Shown here piece after piece: positions 1 to 9,176 of a stretch of DNA of 64,000 nucleotides (the first letter of the stretch is position 1; every line of letters begins with the position of its first letter). The notes beneath the pieces were generated by a model. It made no database searches, was not told the origin of the DNA, and saw only the letters and a list, made by a program, of their open reading frames with translations. Position numbers and translations under genes: made by a program. Where the stretch lies: the NCBI GenBank assembly GCA_036267975.1, contig DATAVA010000062.1, forward strand, positions 1 to 64,000. Reading direction: 5' to 3'. The stretch is from DAIDKA01 sp036267975. Its GTDB lineage: Bacteria; Pseudomonadota; Gammaproteobacteria; Steroidobacterales; Steroidobacteraceae.

Positions 1-258
1 CCACACCAGGGTCTCATCCTGGCCCTGTCCGCGTGCCTGCGCCACGGCGCGCGACAGCGGATCGCCTGTGAGCTGCTCGACGAGGGTGCCGGCAGGGGCA
101 ATCACCAAAGCGGCCTGGTCCGGAACCCGCGGCACCGAGCCCCGCAGGGCACCCAGGACGAAAGCGGCGAGCACCAGCAGCACCAGCAGGTGCAGGAAGC
201 GTCGCAGGAAGTCGAGGCCGCGCCACAGCCCCGACAGGATTGAGCGCAGCAGTCTCAG
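1..258 (-). CDS. sppA: Signal peptide peptidase SppA, 67K type (N-terminal fragment, cut by window edge)
   Basis: SppA is an inner-membrane serine protease that degrades cleaved signal peptides. The 86 visible residues read as a basic, Trp/Leu-rich start (LRLLRSILSGLWRGLDFLRR), one hydrophobic membrane anchor (HLLVLLVLAAFVLGALRG), then the first strand of the protease domain (ALVIAPAGTLVEQLTGDPLSRA), the layout of the long E. coli-type protein. The frame has no ATG or GTG near the expected beginning; a CTG overlapping the rplS stop gives the right length and is the best start by position, but it is unproven. The catalytic Lys and Ser lie outside the window. It follows rplS directly and could be translationally coupled to it. 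Confidence 0.8.
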   Translation of the reverse strand, partial: MRLLRSILSGLWRGLDFLRRFLHLLVLLVLAAFVLGALRGSVPRVPDQAALVIAPAGTLVEQLTGDPLSRAVAQARGQGQDETLVW

Positions 259-599
259 ACTTTCTCTTCGATGCGTGCGGCCTTGCCGGACAGATCGCGC
301 AGATAGTAGAGCTTGGCGCGACGGACACTGCCGCGGCGCTTGACGGCCACATCGCTGATCGCTGGGCTATAGGACTGGAACACGCGCTCGACTCCCTCAC
401 CGTGCGAAATCTTGCGCACCGTGAACGAGGAGTTGAGGCCACGATTGCTTTTCGCAATGACCACGCCCTCGTACGCCTGGACGCGCTCACGGTCGCCTTC
501 GACCACCTTGACCTGCACGACCACCGTGTCACCGGGATTGAATTCCGGCAACTTGCGCGTCATCTGTCTTTTTTCGATTTCCTGAACGATCTTGCTCAT
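255..599 (-). CDS. rplS: 50S ribosomal protein L19
   Basis: L19 sits at the 30S-50S interface of the ribosome. The 114-residue product is the normal family length and carries the conserved core GDTVVVQVKVVEG and the basic stretch KRRGSVRRAKLYYLRDLSGK. An upstream in-frame start would add six residues (MIKVKA), but the ATG at 599 is preceded by AAGGTG at a good distance and matches the family N-terminus (MSKIVQEIEKRQM). It is the last gene of the rpsP-rimM-trmD-rplS operon, 14 bases after trmD. Confidence 0.97.
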   Translation of the reverse strand: MSKIVQEIEKRQMTRKLPEFNPGDTVVVQVKVVEGDRERVQAYEGVVIAKSNRGLNSSFTVRKISHGEGVERVFQSYSPAISDVAVKRRGSVRRAKLYYLRDLSGKAARIEEKV

Positions 600-613
600 G
601 GCCTTCACCTTTA

Positions 614-1366
614 TCATTTGTCGCCGCCCCGCTCACACGTGGCGAGATACTCATCCAGCAACCCGCTCGCCTCAGGCGTGAGCCCGTGCGCGAGTATCAG
701 ATCAGGTCGACGCTGCCAGGTCCGCACCACCGCCTGACGCAGACGCCAGCGACGGATATCGGCATGGTTTCCCGAAGACAGAACTTCGGGCACGCCCAAC
801 CCTTCAAACACTTCCGGTCGCGTGTAGTGCGGCCAGTCCAGCAAGCCCTGGTCAAAGGACTCCTCGACGCTGGAACGCTCGTCACCGAGTGCGCCAGGCA
901 GCAGCCGCGCTACCGCATCGATCACCGCGAGCGCCGGCACTTCTCCGCCGCTCACCACAAAATCTCCTACCGACAGTTCGCGATCGACGCCCAGAGCGAT
1001 GATGCGTTCATCGAACCCCTCGTAGCGCCCCGCGATCAATACCAACCCCGGCAGCTGCACCAACTCGCGCACCGTGTGCTGCGTGAGCCGCGCGCCCTGC
1101 GCCGACAGCGCGATGCGCAGGCTCCCCGCCGGCAGTCGCGCCCGCGCGGCCGCGATCGCCGCCAGCATCGGGCCTGGCTTGAGCACCATCCCGGGGCCAC
1201 CGCCATACGGCCGGTCATCCACCGTCCGATGCACGTCGGTCGCGTACGCGCGCGGGTCCTCAGTCCCCACCGCCAGCAGACCGCGCTCGATCGCGCGGCC
1301 CAGCACCCCGAACTTCAGCCCGCCGGACACCAGCTCCGGAAACAGCGTGACGACTTCAATCCGCAT
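614..1366 (-). CDS. trmD: tRNA (guanine-N1-)-methyltransferase TrmD
   Basis: TrmD transfers a methyl group from S-adenosylmethionine to G37 of tRNAs with a G at position 36, preventing +1 frameshifting. The 250-residue protein has the N-terminal SPOUT strand MRIEVVTLFPE, the YGGGPGMVLKPGP loop, and the trefoil-knot cofactor motifs AGRYEGFDER and LSVGDFVVSGGE, followed by the C-terminal tRNA-binding part with DWPHYTRPEVFEG and SGNHADIRRWR. Length and motifs are complete. Its start overlaps the end of rimM by 11 bases, as is usual in this operon, which implies coupled translation. Confidence 0.98.
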   Translation of the reverse strand: MRIEVVTLFPELVSGGLKFGVLGRAIERGLLAVGTEDPRAYATDVHRTVDDRPYGGGPGMVLKPGPMLAAIAAARARLPAGSLRIALSAQGARLTQHTVRELVQLPGLVLIAGRYEGFDERIIALGVDRELSVGDFVVSGGEVPALAVIDAVARLLPGALGDERSSVEESFDQGLLDWPHYTRPEVFEGLGVPEVLSSGNHADIRRWRLRQAVVRTWQRRPDLILAHGLTPEASGLLDEYLATCERGGDK

Positions 1367-1856
1367 CGGCCGGCCAGTCCACGCTGATGAACCGAGCCTC
1401 CAAATCGACCTTCCGCAAATACTGCGGTACCGCCGGAATCCAGTACTCGGCCGTGCCGTTCACCACCATCAGGGCGCCGGCGGCACCCTCGACAAAATGG
1501 TCCAGCGTGCCCAGCTGCGCCCCTTCCAGATTTCGCACCGCGAACCCGATCAGATCGCCCCGGTAGTATTCGCGCTTGGCCGTCGGCGGCAGCGCGCTCC
1601 TGCGAATTTCGATCATGGCACCGCGCCACAGCGCCGCGGCATCCCGGTCCGTCACCCCTTCCAGGCGCGCGACCACACCGCGCCCCTGAAGCCGTCCTGC
1701 CGCGAGCCGGTGGCTCGCCTGCGGGCCCGCGCCCAGATGCAATTCCCAGACCGGGTAGTCGAGAACTGCCTCCGGGGGGTCCGTAAAGGACTGGATATGC
1801 ATCCAGCCCAGCACGCCGTACGGGCTGCCAATGCGCCCGAGTTCCACCCATTCCAT
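1356..1856 (-). CDS. rimM: 16S rRNA processing protein RimM
   Basis: RimM helps mature the 30S head domain and binds S19. The 166-residue product shows the N-terminal RimM barrel (ELGRIGSPYGVLGWMHIQSFTDPPEAV) and a C-terminal PRC-barrel segment (YYRGDLIGFAVRNLEGAQLGTLDHFVEG). Length is normal. It lies between rpsP and trmD on the same strand and overlaps trmD, the standard operon arrangement. Confidence 0.97.
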   Translation of the reverse strand: MEWVELGRIGSPYGVLGWMHIQSFTDPPEAVLDYPVWELHLGAGPQASHRLAAGRLQGRGVVARLEGVTDRDAAALWRGAMIEIRRSALPPTAKREYYRGDLIGFAVRNLEGAQLGTLDHFVEGAAGALMVVNGTAEYWIPAVPQYLRKVDLEARFISVDWPADAD

Positions 1857-1901
1857 ACGCTTGCCGCCTTGCGGCGGCCGTCGCAGGCCGCTACGGGCCG
1901 A

Positions 1902-2165
1902 TCAGGCCGCCAGCGCCGTCGCCTGCTTGCGGAACGTGCTCACCAGCTGCTGAACGCGGTCCGACTGCTGCGCGCCCTTGCTGACCCAGTAGTCGATGCG
2001 CCCCAGGTCTAGCTTGAGCTTCGGCTCACCCTTGCGCGCGATCGGGTTGAAAAACCCGACCTGTTCGAGACTGGCGCCGCCCTGGCGCTTGCGGCTGTCG
2101 GTCACGACAACGTGATAAAAGGGCTGATTCCGCGCGCCACGGCGCGTCAGACGAATCGTTACCAT
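1902..2165 (-). CDS. rpsP: 30S ribosomal protein S16
   Basis: S16 is needed for assembly of the 30S 5' domain. The chosen ATG at 2165 gives 87 residues beginning MVTIRLTRRGARNQPFYHVV, the invariant S16 start, and is preceded by a GGAGA ribosome-binding site. A longer reading from 2219 adds an 18-residue tail without family support. The protein also has DSRKRQGG and the usual FNPIARKGEPKLKLDLGRIDYW motif. It is the first gene of the rpsP-rimM-trmD-rplS operon. Confidence 0.97.
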   Translation of the reverse strand: MVTIRLTRRGARNQPFYHVVVTDSRKRQGGASLEQVGFFNPIARKGEPKLKLDLGRIDYWVSKGAQQSDRVQQLVSTFRKQATALAA

Positions 2166-2258
2166 TGGATCTCCGCGGCCCGTCAGGCCGGTCCTAAAAA
2201 GAGCGCGGATTCTACGCAATGAAGCGCTATTTATCTATTTGTTTTCAAGGTCGTGGCT

Positions 2259-3620
2259 TCAGGGCCGCGGGAACCCCGGCGGCATGCCGCCCTTCAGGGC
2301 GCCCAGCATCCGGCGCAGCTTCCCACCCTTCATGCTTTTCATCATCCGCTGCATGTCCATGAACTGCTTGAGCAGGCGGTTGACGTCCTGGACCTGCACC
2401 CCCGAACCCTTCGCGATACGCCGGCGGCGTGAGCCGTCGATGACGGCCGGCAGGCGCCGCTCGCGGGGGGTCATGGAGTTGATGATGGCGATCTGGCGGC
2501 GGACCTGACGGTCGCCCGCATCCGGGGACATCGCAGCTTTCTGCGCCGCCGCACCGGGCAACTTGTCGAGCAAGGCATTGACGCCGCCCATTTTCTGCAG
2601 CTGTTCGAGCTGGCTTTTCAGGTCGGACATATCGAAGCCCTTGCCCGCGGCCATCTTACGGGCCAGCCGTTCGGCCTCACCCGCATCGACGTTGCGCTGC
2701 ACCTGCTCGACCAGCGCCACGACATCGCCCATGCCGAGGATGCGCGAGGCCATCCGCTCCGGATCAAACGGCGTCAGGGCATCGGTTTTCTCACCCATGC
2801 CGAGGAACACGATGGGCTGGCCGGTGATCTGGCGCACCGACAGGGCCGCACCGCCGCGCGAATCACCATCGGCCTTGGTCAGGATGACGCCGGTGAGATT
2901 CAATGCCGCGCTGAAAGCCTTGGCCGAATTCACGGCGTCCTGGCCCGCCATGGCATCGACCACGAACAGCCGCTCGGCCGGGCTGACCGCGGCATCGATC
3001 TCGCGCACCTCCTCCATCATCGCCTCATCCACGTGCAGGCGACCGGCGGTATCGACAATCAGGGCGTCAAACACGCCACGGCGCGCGTGCTCCAGGGCAT
3101 CCAATGCGATCTGGCGCGGTGCCTGGGTGGCCGGTGCTGCGAAGAACTCCGCCCCCACCTGCTGCGCGAGCCGTTCCAGCTGTAGCATGGCCGCCGGTCG
3201 GCGCACGTCGGTGCTGACCAGCAGCACACGCTTGCGCTGCGTTTCGATGAGCCAGCGGGCCAGCTTCGCGGCGGTGGTGGTCTTGCCGGCGCCCTGCAGA
3301 CCCGCCAGCAGCACGACGATCGGAGGCTGGGCTCGCAGGCTGAAGCCGGCGCGTGCGCCGCCCATCAGCGCGACGAGTTCCTTGTGGATGATGCCAACGA
3401 ATACCTGTCCCGGGGTCAGGCTGGAGGTGACCTCGGTGCCCAGCGCCTGCACCTTCACCTGATCGATGAACTGCTTGATGACCGGAAGCGCCACATCCGC
3501 CTCCAGCAGCGCCACCCGGACCTCCCGCAGCACCTCGGCCACATTGTCCTCGGTAATGCGGCCACGCCCACGCAGGGCATCCACGGTGCGGCTGAGCCGC
3601 GATGTCAGGCTGTCAAACAT
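2259..3620 (-). CDS. ffh: Signal recognition particle protein Ffh
   Basis: Ffh is the GTPase of the signal recognition particle and delivers ribosomes making membrane proteins to FtsY. The 453-residue product has the N domain (about 1-90), the NG GTPase domain with P-loop GLQGAGKTTT near residue 107, DTAGRLHVDEAMM, TKADGDSRGG and GMGEKTDALTPFD, then the Met-rich M domain with LKQFMDMQRMMKSMKGGK that binds 4.5S RNA and signal peptides. It is full length. It lies upstream of rpsP on the same strand and divergently from the CorC-like gene, with 17 bases between the two likely starts. Confidence 0.98.
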   Translation of the reverse strand: MFDSLTSRLSRTVDALRGRGRITEDNVAEVLREVRVALLEADVALPVIKQFIDQVKVQALGTEVTSSLTPGQVFVGIIHKELVALMGGARAGFSLRAQPPIVVLLAGLQGAGKTTTAAKLARWLIETQRKRVLLVSTDVRRPAAMLQLERLAQQVGAEFFAAPATQAPRQIALDALEHARRGVFDALIVDTAGRLHVDEAMMEEVREIDAAVSPAERLFVVDAMAGQDAVNSAKAFSAALNLTGVILTKADGDSRGGAALSVRQITGQPIVFLGMGEKTDALTPFDPERMASRILGMGDVVALVEQVQRNVDAGEAERLARKMAAGKGFDMSDLKSQLEQLQKMGGVNALLDKLPGAAAQKAAMSPDAGDRQVRRQIAIINSMTPRERRLPAVIDGSRRRRIAKGSGVQVQDVNRLLKQFMDMQRMMKSMKGGKLRRMLGALKGGMPPGFPRP

Positions 3621-3637
3621 TAGGCCATTATAGGGGA

Positions 3638-4918
3638 ATGAACGACGCCCGAACCGAACTGCTGCTGCTGCTATTGCTGGGCATGCTCATCGTCATCGCC
3701 TTCTCCTCCGGCACCGAAGTGGCGATGCTGTCGGTTAATCGCTATCGGCTGCGACACCGGGCCAAGTCCGGCCAGCGCGCCGCCCGCCTGCTCGAAAAAC
3801 TGCTGCAGCGGCCTGATGACTGGCTCGGCGTCAATCTCGTCATCCTCGCGGCCGCGAGTGTGTTTGCCTCACAGTCAGCCACCATCCTCGCGCTGCGCTC
3901 GGGTTGGCATCAGGCCGTGCCGGTGGCCGGGGTGATCCTCACCATCGTCATGATCGTTTTCGGTGAGCTCGCGCCCAAGATCTTCGGCGCGACCTACGCC
4001 GAGCGCGTGGCGCTCGGTTCCGCCTACATCTACAGCGCCCTGGTGGTCGTCGCCCGGCCACTGCTGTGGCTCACCAGCCGCTGCGCCTACGGCGTGCTGC
4101 GCCTGTTCGGGGTGGTGCGGTCCCGTCGCGACACCCAGTCGCTCAGCGCCGATGAGCTGCGTCTGGTGGTCGCCGATGCCGGTCCGCTGGTGCCCGCGCG
4201 GCACCGGCAGATGCTGTTGTCCATCCTCGATCTCGGTGGGATCACGGTCAACGACATCATGATTCCGCGCCAGGAGATCACCGGCATCGATGCCACCGCG
4301 CCGTGGGAGGACATCCTCGACCAGCTGCGGCAGACCCTGCACACGCGACTGCCGGTGTACGAGGGTGAACTCGACGAGATCATCGGTGTGCTGCATATGA
4401 AGCGCATCGTGCAGGAGCTGGCGCGCGAAAGTCTCACGCGTGAACGCCTGATTGAAATCGCACGCAGCCGCGAGCCCTACTTCGTGCCCGAGGGCACGCC
4501 ACTGACCTTGCAGCTGACCAATTTCCAGCGCAATCAGCGGCGCTTTGCCTTCGTGGTCAACGAATACGGTGACATCGACGGACTGGTGACGCTGGAGGAT
4601 ATCCTCGAGGAAATCGTCGGCGAGTTCACCACGGATGCCGCGACGATCGCGCACAAGGATGTGCACGTCGAAAAGCCCGGCGTCTTCATCATCAACGCCA
4701 GCGCCACGATCCGCGCGTTGAACCGCGCGCTGCAATGGCATCTGCCGACCGATGGCCCCAAGACCGTCAACGGCCTGCTGGTCGAACAGCTCGAGACGAT
4801 CCCGCAGGCCGGTACCGCGCTCAAGGTAGGCGACTACCAGTTCGAAGTGCTGCAGATCGCGGACAATACCATTCGCACCGTGCGCGCCCAGGCCGTCGCG
4901 AAGCCCCGAGCCGCCTAG
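3638..4918 (+). CDS. CorC/HlyC-family membrane protein with CBS pair (YfjD-like)
   Basis: A 426-residue inner-membrane protein of the HlyC/CorC (DUF21-CBS-CorC_HlyC) family, whose members are linked to magnesium or other cation efflux. An N-terminal membrane domain of about four helices (LLLLLLLGMLIVIAFSSG onward, with the EVAMLSVNRYRLRH motif) is followed by two CBS modules (MIPRQEITGID and VPEGTPLTLQL, with FVVNEYGDIDGLVTLEDILEEIVGEF) and the C-terminal CorC domain. An earlier in-frame ATG at 3602 would overlap ffh on the other strand; 3638 matches the family start. The neighbourhood ffh-yfjD is common in proteobacteria. The transported ion cannot be told from sequence. Confidence 0.9.
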   Translation: MNDARTELLLLLLLGMLIVIAFSSGTEVAMLSVNRYRLRHRAKSGQRAARLLEKLLQRPDDWLGVNLVILAAASVFASQSATILALRSGWHQAVPVAGVILTIVMIVFGELAPKIFGATYAERVALGSAYIYSALVVVARPLLWLTSRCAYGVLRLFGVVRSRRDTQSLSADELRLVVADAGPLVPARHRQMLLSILDLGGITVNDIMIPRQEITGIDATAPWEDILDQLRQTLHTRLPVYEGELDEIIGVLHMKRIVQELARESLTRERLIEIARSREPYFVPEGTPLTLQLTNFQRNQRRFAFVVNEYGDIDGLVTLEDILEEIVGEFTTDAATIAHKDVHVEKPGVFIINASATIRALNRALQWHLPTDGPKTVNGLLVEQLETIPQAGTALKVGDYQFEVLQIADNTIRTVRAQAVAKPRAA

Positions 4919-6279
4919 GAAAACGCCAGTTTCACGGCCGCATCCACCCGCGATACCGGGATGACCTCGAGGCCATCGATGGGTTTGCGCGGCGCGTTTT
5001 CGCGCGCCACGATCACCCGCTCGAAACCTTGGTTGCGCGCTTCCTTCAGACGCTCCGCGCCGTAGGCCACCGGCCGCACCTCGCCGGTGAGACCGATTTC
5101 GCCGAACACCGCCAACTGCCGCGGCAGTGCCCGATCATTCAGGCTCGAGGCCAGCGCCAGCACCACGGGCAGATCCCAGCCGGTCTCCGAGATCTGCATG
5201 CCCCCCACGACGTTCACGAACACATCGTGTTCCTGCAGCGACAGGCCGGCGTGCCGGTTCATGACGGCGAGCAGCATCGCGACGCGATTGGCATCCAGGC
5301 CCTGGGCGATGCGCCGGGGCGCACCAAAGCGCATCCGGTCCACGAGAGCCTGCAGCTCGATCAGCAAGGGTCGACCGCCTTCACGGGTCACCGTCACGAT
5401 GCTGCCCGCGGCAGGCTCGGGGGCACGCGCCAGAAAAATGGCGCCCGGATTGCGCACCTCGGCCAGGCCGTTGCCGGTCATCGCAAAGAAACCGAGCTCG
5501 TGGGCCGCGCCGAAACGGTTCTTGACCGCACGCACGATGCGGAAGCGACTACCGGCTTCGCTTTCGAAATACAGCACGGTATCCACCAGGTGTTCCAGCA
5601 CGCGCGGACCTGCGATCGCGCCCTCCTTGGTGACATGACCGATGATGATGACCGCGGTGCCCGAGGCCTTGGCAAAGCGCACCAGAGTCGCCGTGCATTC
5701 GCGCAGCTGGGACACCGCGCCGGCGCTCGCGCCGACGTCCCCCGATGAGAGCGTCTGGATTGAGTCCACGACCAGCAGCCCGGCGTGCTGCGCGCTGGCA
5801 TGCTCGAGGATGGCCGCCAGATCGCTCTCCGCCACGAGACTCAAGGTCGGCGCCTGCAGCTGCAGCCGCTGGGCGCGCAAGCTGATCTGTGCCACCGACT
5901 CCTCGCCGCTTGCATACAGCACCGGGCGGCTGGCACTCACGGCCGCCGCCGCCTGCAGCAGCAGCGTCGACTTGCCGATGCCCGGATCCCCGCCGAGCAG
6001 CGTCACGGAGCCCGGAACCAGGCCCCCCCCCAAGGCGCGGTCCAGCTCCGACAGGCCCGAGGTCAGGCGTACACTGCCCTGCGCGGTGGGTGCACTCAGG
6101 GGCTGCGGGAGCGCGCCGCTTGCGGTTGCCGCAGTCTGGGTGGGTCGCGGACCGCCGCCAGCGCGGCCCGCATCGCGACGCACCAGGGAATTCCACTCCC
6201 CGCAGCTTGGGCACTGTCCGACCCACTTCGCGGTCTGGCCCTCACAGGTGGTGCAAAAGAACGCGATTGTTGGCTTCAT
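4915..6279 (-). CDS. radA: DNA repair protein RadA
   Basis: RadA (Sms) is a RecA-like ATPase that extends D-loops during recombination. The 454-residue protein starts with a four-cysteine zinc finger (CTTCEGQTAKWVGQCPSC), then the ATPase core with Walker A GGDPGIGKST, the RadA-specific KNRFG motif (AVKNRFGAAHELGFF), and a C-terminal Lon-like domain (DVFVNVVGGMQISETGWDL). All signature motifs are intact. Its end overlaps the end of the convergent CorC-like gene by four bases, so no room exists for a separate terminator. Confidence 0.97.
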   Translation of the reverse strand: MKPTIAFFCTTCEGQTAKWVGQCPSCGEWNSLVRRDAGRAGGGPRPTQTAATASGALPQPLSAPTAQGSVRLTSGLSELDRALGGGLVPGSVTLLGGDPGIGKSTLLLQAAAAVSASRPVLYASGEESVAQISLRAQRLQLQAPTLSLVAESDLAAILEHASAQHAGLLVVDSIQTLSSGDVGASAGAVSQLRECTATLVRFAKASGTAVIIIGHVTKEGAIAGPRVLEHLVDTVLYFESEAGSRFRIVRAVKNRFGAAHELGFFAMTGNGLAEVRNPGAIFLARAPEPAAGSIVTVTREGGRPLLIELQALVDRMRFGAPRRIAQGLDANRVAMLLAVMNRHAGLSLQEHDVFVNVVGGMQISETGWDLPVVLALASSLNDRALPRQLAVFGEIGLTGEVRPVAYGAERLKEARNQGFERVIVARENAPRKPIDGLEVIPVSRVDAAVKLAFS

Positions 6280-6536
6280 GGATGCCTGCGGCGCCCCTAA
6301 AGAGCACCGGTTTGTGATCAGACACTCGGACTATGTTGCGGACAATGCTAGTTTATGCAACTTCGAGGCGAGCTGCGGTCAGGCTTACGCATGCCCGCTG
6401 CATAACGAGGAACAGGTCTTGTCGATGTCCCCAGACTTCCACCGTCCCGCGGTGCCTACGGCCGTGCGGCTTCGCGCGGTGCGCAAAGCGTGACCGCCGT
6501 CACACTTTTTCGCCATCCTCGCGGCGACGCAGACCG

Positions 6537-7361
6537 ATGAGTCTGCGCGGCAAGTTGCGCCTGGTCGCTCAGACGGACACCGGCAAGGTCCGCGAGCACA
6601 ATGAGGACACGATCGCCTTCGATTCCGATATCGGGCTGCTGGTGCTCGCCGATGGCATGGGCGGCTACAACGCCGGCGAAGTCGCCAGTGGTATTGCGGT
6701 GAAGACCATCGTCAACCTGGTGCGCGAATCCGTCGAGCGCGAGGACCTGAGAATTGCGGATCAGGCCACGGGCATGTCGCGCGCGAGCATCATCCTGCGC
6801 GATGCGATTCATCGCGCCAACAAGATCATCTATCAGACCGCACGGGCGCAGCCCCAGTGCGAAGGCATGGGCACGACCGTCGTTAGCGCGCTGATGTTCG
6901 ACAACAAGATCGCCGTCGCACACGTCGGTGATTCGCGGATGTACCGCCTGCGCGGCGAGAAATTTGAACAGGTCACGATGGACCATTCGCTGCTGCAGGA
7001 ACTGGTCGACCGCGGGTTCTACTCACCCGAGGAAGCGCAGCGGGCCGCCAACAAGAACTATGTCACGCGTGCCTTGGGCGTCGAGTCGACCGTAGAGGTC
7101 GAAATCCAGGAAGTGCCCACTCAGAAGGGCGACTTTTATGTCTTGTGTTCGGATGGTCTGTCGGACATGGTCGAAGATGACGATATTCACTTAACGATCA
7201 GCACCTTTGGTGCTAATCTTGAGACGGTTGCTAAGCAGTTGATTCAGTTGAGTAATGACAATGGAGGTCGTGATAACGTCTCCGTGGTCATGGCGCACGT
7301 GGCCGAGAACTTCCCGGCGAACAAGGGCGTTCTCGATCGAATCCTGGGCTGGCTGGGCTGA
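6537..7361 (+). CDS. PP2C-family serine/threonine protein phosphatase
   Basis: A 274-residue cytoplasmic metal-dependent phosphatase of the Stp1/PrpC type. All metal-binding motifs are present: REHNEDTIAFD, LVLADGMGGYNAGEVAS, GMGTTVVSAL, AHVGDSRMYRLR, CSDGLSDMVEDDDI and GGRDNVSVVMA. The reading frame is open back to 6333, but the ATG at 6537 gives the family start (MSLRGKLRLVAQTDTGKVRE) and the upstream part looks like antisense composition. It is followed 20 bases later by an FHA protein, a pairing typical of phospho-Thr signalling modules. No cognate Ser/Thr kinase is visible in the window. Confidence 0.93.
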   Translation: MSLRGKLRLVAQTDTGKVREHNEDTIAFDSDIGLLVLADGMGGYNAGEVASGIAVKTIVNLVRESVEREDLRIADQATGMSRASIILRDAIHRANKIIYQTARAQPQCEGMGTTVVSALMFDNKIAVAHVGDSRMYRLRGEKFEQVTMDHSLLQELVDRGFYSPEEAQRAANKNYVTRALGVESTVEVEIQEVPTQKGDFYVLCSDGLSDMVEDDDIHLTISTFGANLETVAKQLIQLSNDNGGRDNVSVVMAHVAENFPANKGVLDRILGWLG

Positions 7362-7381
7362 TCCTTCGTTAAGAGGCACGC

Positions 7382-8092
7382 ATGGCAAGGTTGATACTTA
7401 GCCTGGATAGCCAGGTGATGGCGGAATACAACATGAACAAGGAGCGGTACACGATTGGCCGTCTCCCTGACAATGATATCCGCATCGACAATGGCGCGGT
7501 CAGCGGCCATCACTCGCTGATCATCAATATCCTCAATGACTCGTTCCTTGAGGACCTGAACAGCACCAATGGCACCTACGTCAATGGCAAGCTCATCAAG
7601 AAGCATGCCTTGCAGCACGGCGATGTCATCACGGTCGGACATCACCAGCTGCGCTTTGCCGAGGACGATGAGGCGCAGGACGAATTCGAAAAGACCATGG
7701 TCATTCAGCCCTCGCAGCGGCCGGTGGACAAGATCCGGCACGTGCGCGAAGTGGTCACGAATGCGGCGCCCGATGTCTCCGCCACGGCCTCGCGCCGGGC
7801 GCTGGGCAATGGCGCCCAGGTCAAGAAGGCCAAGCTGCAGGTGCTCTCGGGCGCCTTCGCCGGTCGCGAGCTGGAATTGAACAAGGCGCTGACCACGCTC
7901 GGGCGTCCCGGCGTTCAGGTCGCCGCCATCACTCACCGCCAGGACGGGTACTTCATCGTCCACGTGGACAGCGAGAAGGCCAATGACTTCCCGCTGCTCA
8001 ATGGCAATCCGATCGGCGCGCAGGCCACGCGGCTCACCGACAACGATGTCATCCAGCTGGCCGGCGTGAAGATGGGGTTCTTCGAGGGCTGA
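7382..8092 (+). CDS. FHA-domain protein (two FHA-like domains)
   Basis: A 236-residue cytoplasmic protein. Residues about 1-95 form a canonical forkhead-associated domain that binds phosphothreonine (RYTIGRLPDNDIRIDNGAVSGHHSLI, then DLNSTNGTYVNGKLI). After a linker of about 50 residues a second, degenerate FHA-like fold follows (LNKALTTLGRPGVQVAAITHR to LLNGNPIGAQATRLTDNDVIQLAGVKMGFF). It lacks the GR...SxxH arrangement in full, so the second domain may bind protein without phosphate. It is likely co-transcribed with the PP2C gene and so may be its substrate or its targeting partner; this is inference from position. Confidence 0.9.
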   Translation: MARLILSLDSQVMAEYNMNKERYTIGRLPDNDIRIDNGAVSGHHSLIINILNDSFLEDLNSTNGTYVNGKLIKKHALQHGDVITVGHHQLRFAEDDEAQDEFEKTMVIQPSQRPVDKIRHVREVVTNAAPDVSATASRRALGNGAQVKKAKLQVLSGAFAGRELELNKALTTLGRPGVQVAAITHRQDGYFIVHVDSEKANDFPLLNGNPIGAQATRLTDNDVIQLAGVKMGFFEG

Positions 8093-8099
8093 AGGCGCT

Positions 8100-9176
8100 T
8101 CAGATCGCCTCGTGCGGCACGCGTTGCCGCACGCCACACAGCATTTCGTATGAAATGGTACCGGCGTGCAAGGCGACCTCCTCCACCGGCAGTCCCGGTC
8201 CCCATAGCAGGCAGCGCGTGCCGATGTGGGGTTCGGGCAGGTCCGTGACATCCACCGCGATCATGTCCATCGATACGCGACCCACCATCGGCGCGCGCCG
8301 CCCGTCGACGAGTACCGGAGAGCCATCCTTGAGGCTGCGCAGCATGCCATCGCCGTAACCGCCGGCGATGATCGCGATGCGCGAGTCACGCGGTGCCGTC
8401 CATGCGCCCGCATAACCCACCGCTTCACCGCGCGGTACCCGCCGTAAACCGATGATGGCGGACTCGAGCGTCATGACCGGCTTCAGTCCGAGCGCATCAC
8501 CGCGCATATCTGCGAAGGGTGAAACACCGTACAGCGCCAGGCCCGGGCGCACCCAATCCCCCGCGGCATCCGGCCAGCCGAAAATCCCGGCCGAATTGCC
8601 GATGCTGGTGGCAACGCCCAGCGTGCCGGTTGCAGCGCGAAAACGCTGCACCTGCTCCGGCGTGGTCGGTGCGTTGCGCTCATCGGCCCGTGCCAGATGC
8701 GTCAGCACCCGCAGCTCGCGCAGCGGCGTCGTCAGCGCGCGCAGACGGGCGAGTGCCGCCGGAAAATCCTCGGGCCTGAACCCCAGGCGATTGATGCCGG
8801 TGTCGATCTTCAGCCACGCGGTGAAGCGGAAGGAACCGCGGAAGGCTTCCTGCAGCGTGACCTGCAGGGGATCGTGCACGACCACCTCGAAGCGATGCAC
8901 CGCCGCCTCCAGCAGCTGTTCGGCGTTGAACACGCCCTCGAGCAAAATGATGGGCCTCGTGATGCCCGCTTCGCGCAGCATGATGCCTTCTTCGAGCCGC
9001 GCGACGGCAAAGGCATCCGCCTGCGGCAGTCCCACTGCCGTCATGACCAGCCCGTGACCATAGGCATTCGCCTTCACCACGGCCATGACCTTCGATCCGG
9101 GAGCGCGGGCGCGAACGGTGTCCAGGTTGGCGCGCAGCGCAGCGGTGTCGATCACCGCGCGAATCAGCGGCATCAC
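8100..9176 (-). CDS. alr: Alanine racemase
   Basis: Alr interconverts L- and D-alanine with pyridoxal phosphate, supplying D-Ala for peptidoglycan. The 358-residue protein has the PLP-lysine motif VMAVVKANAYGHG near residue 35, the barrel strand LKIDTGINRLGF, and the C-terminal domain with the catalytic-Tyr region and GRVSMDMIAVDVTDLP. It is full length. Its start overlaps the dnaB stop by four bases, and the dnaB-alr order matches many gammaproteobacteria. The 3' end lies 7 bases from the end of the convergent FHA gene. Confidence 0.97.
   Translation of the reverse strand: MMPLIRAVIDTAALRANLDTVRARAPGSKVMAVVKANAYGHGLVMTAVGLPQADAFAVARLEEGIMLREAGITRPIILLEGVFNAEQLLEAAVHRFEVVVHDPLQVTLQEAFRGSFRFTAWLKIDTGINRLGFRPEDFPAALARLRALTTPLRELRVLTHLARADERNAPTTPEQVQRFRAATGTLGVATSIGNSAGIFGWPDAAGDWVRPGLALYGVSPFADMRGDALGLKPVMTLESAIIGLRRVPRGEAVGYAGAWTAPRDSRIAIIAGGYGDGMLRSLKDGSPVLVDGRRAPMVGRVSMDMIAVDVTDLPEPHIGTRCLLWGPGLPVEEVALHAGTISYEMLCGVRQRVPHEAI

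Noticed and set aside
8085..8105. Hairpin CTGAAG/CTTCAG between the convergent FHA and alr genes
   Set aside because: Only six base pairs and no T-run on either side, so it is not a convincing intrinsic terminator.
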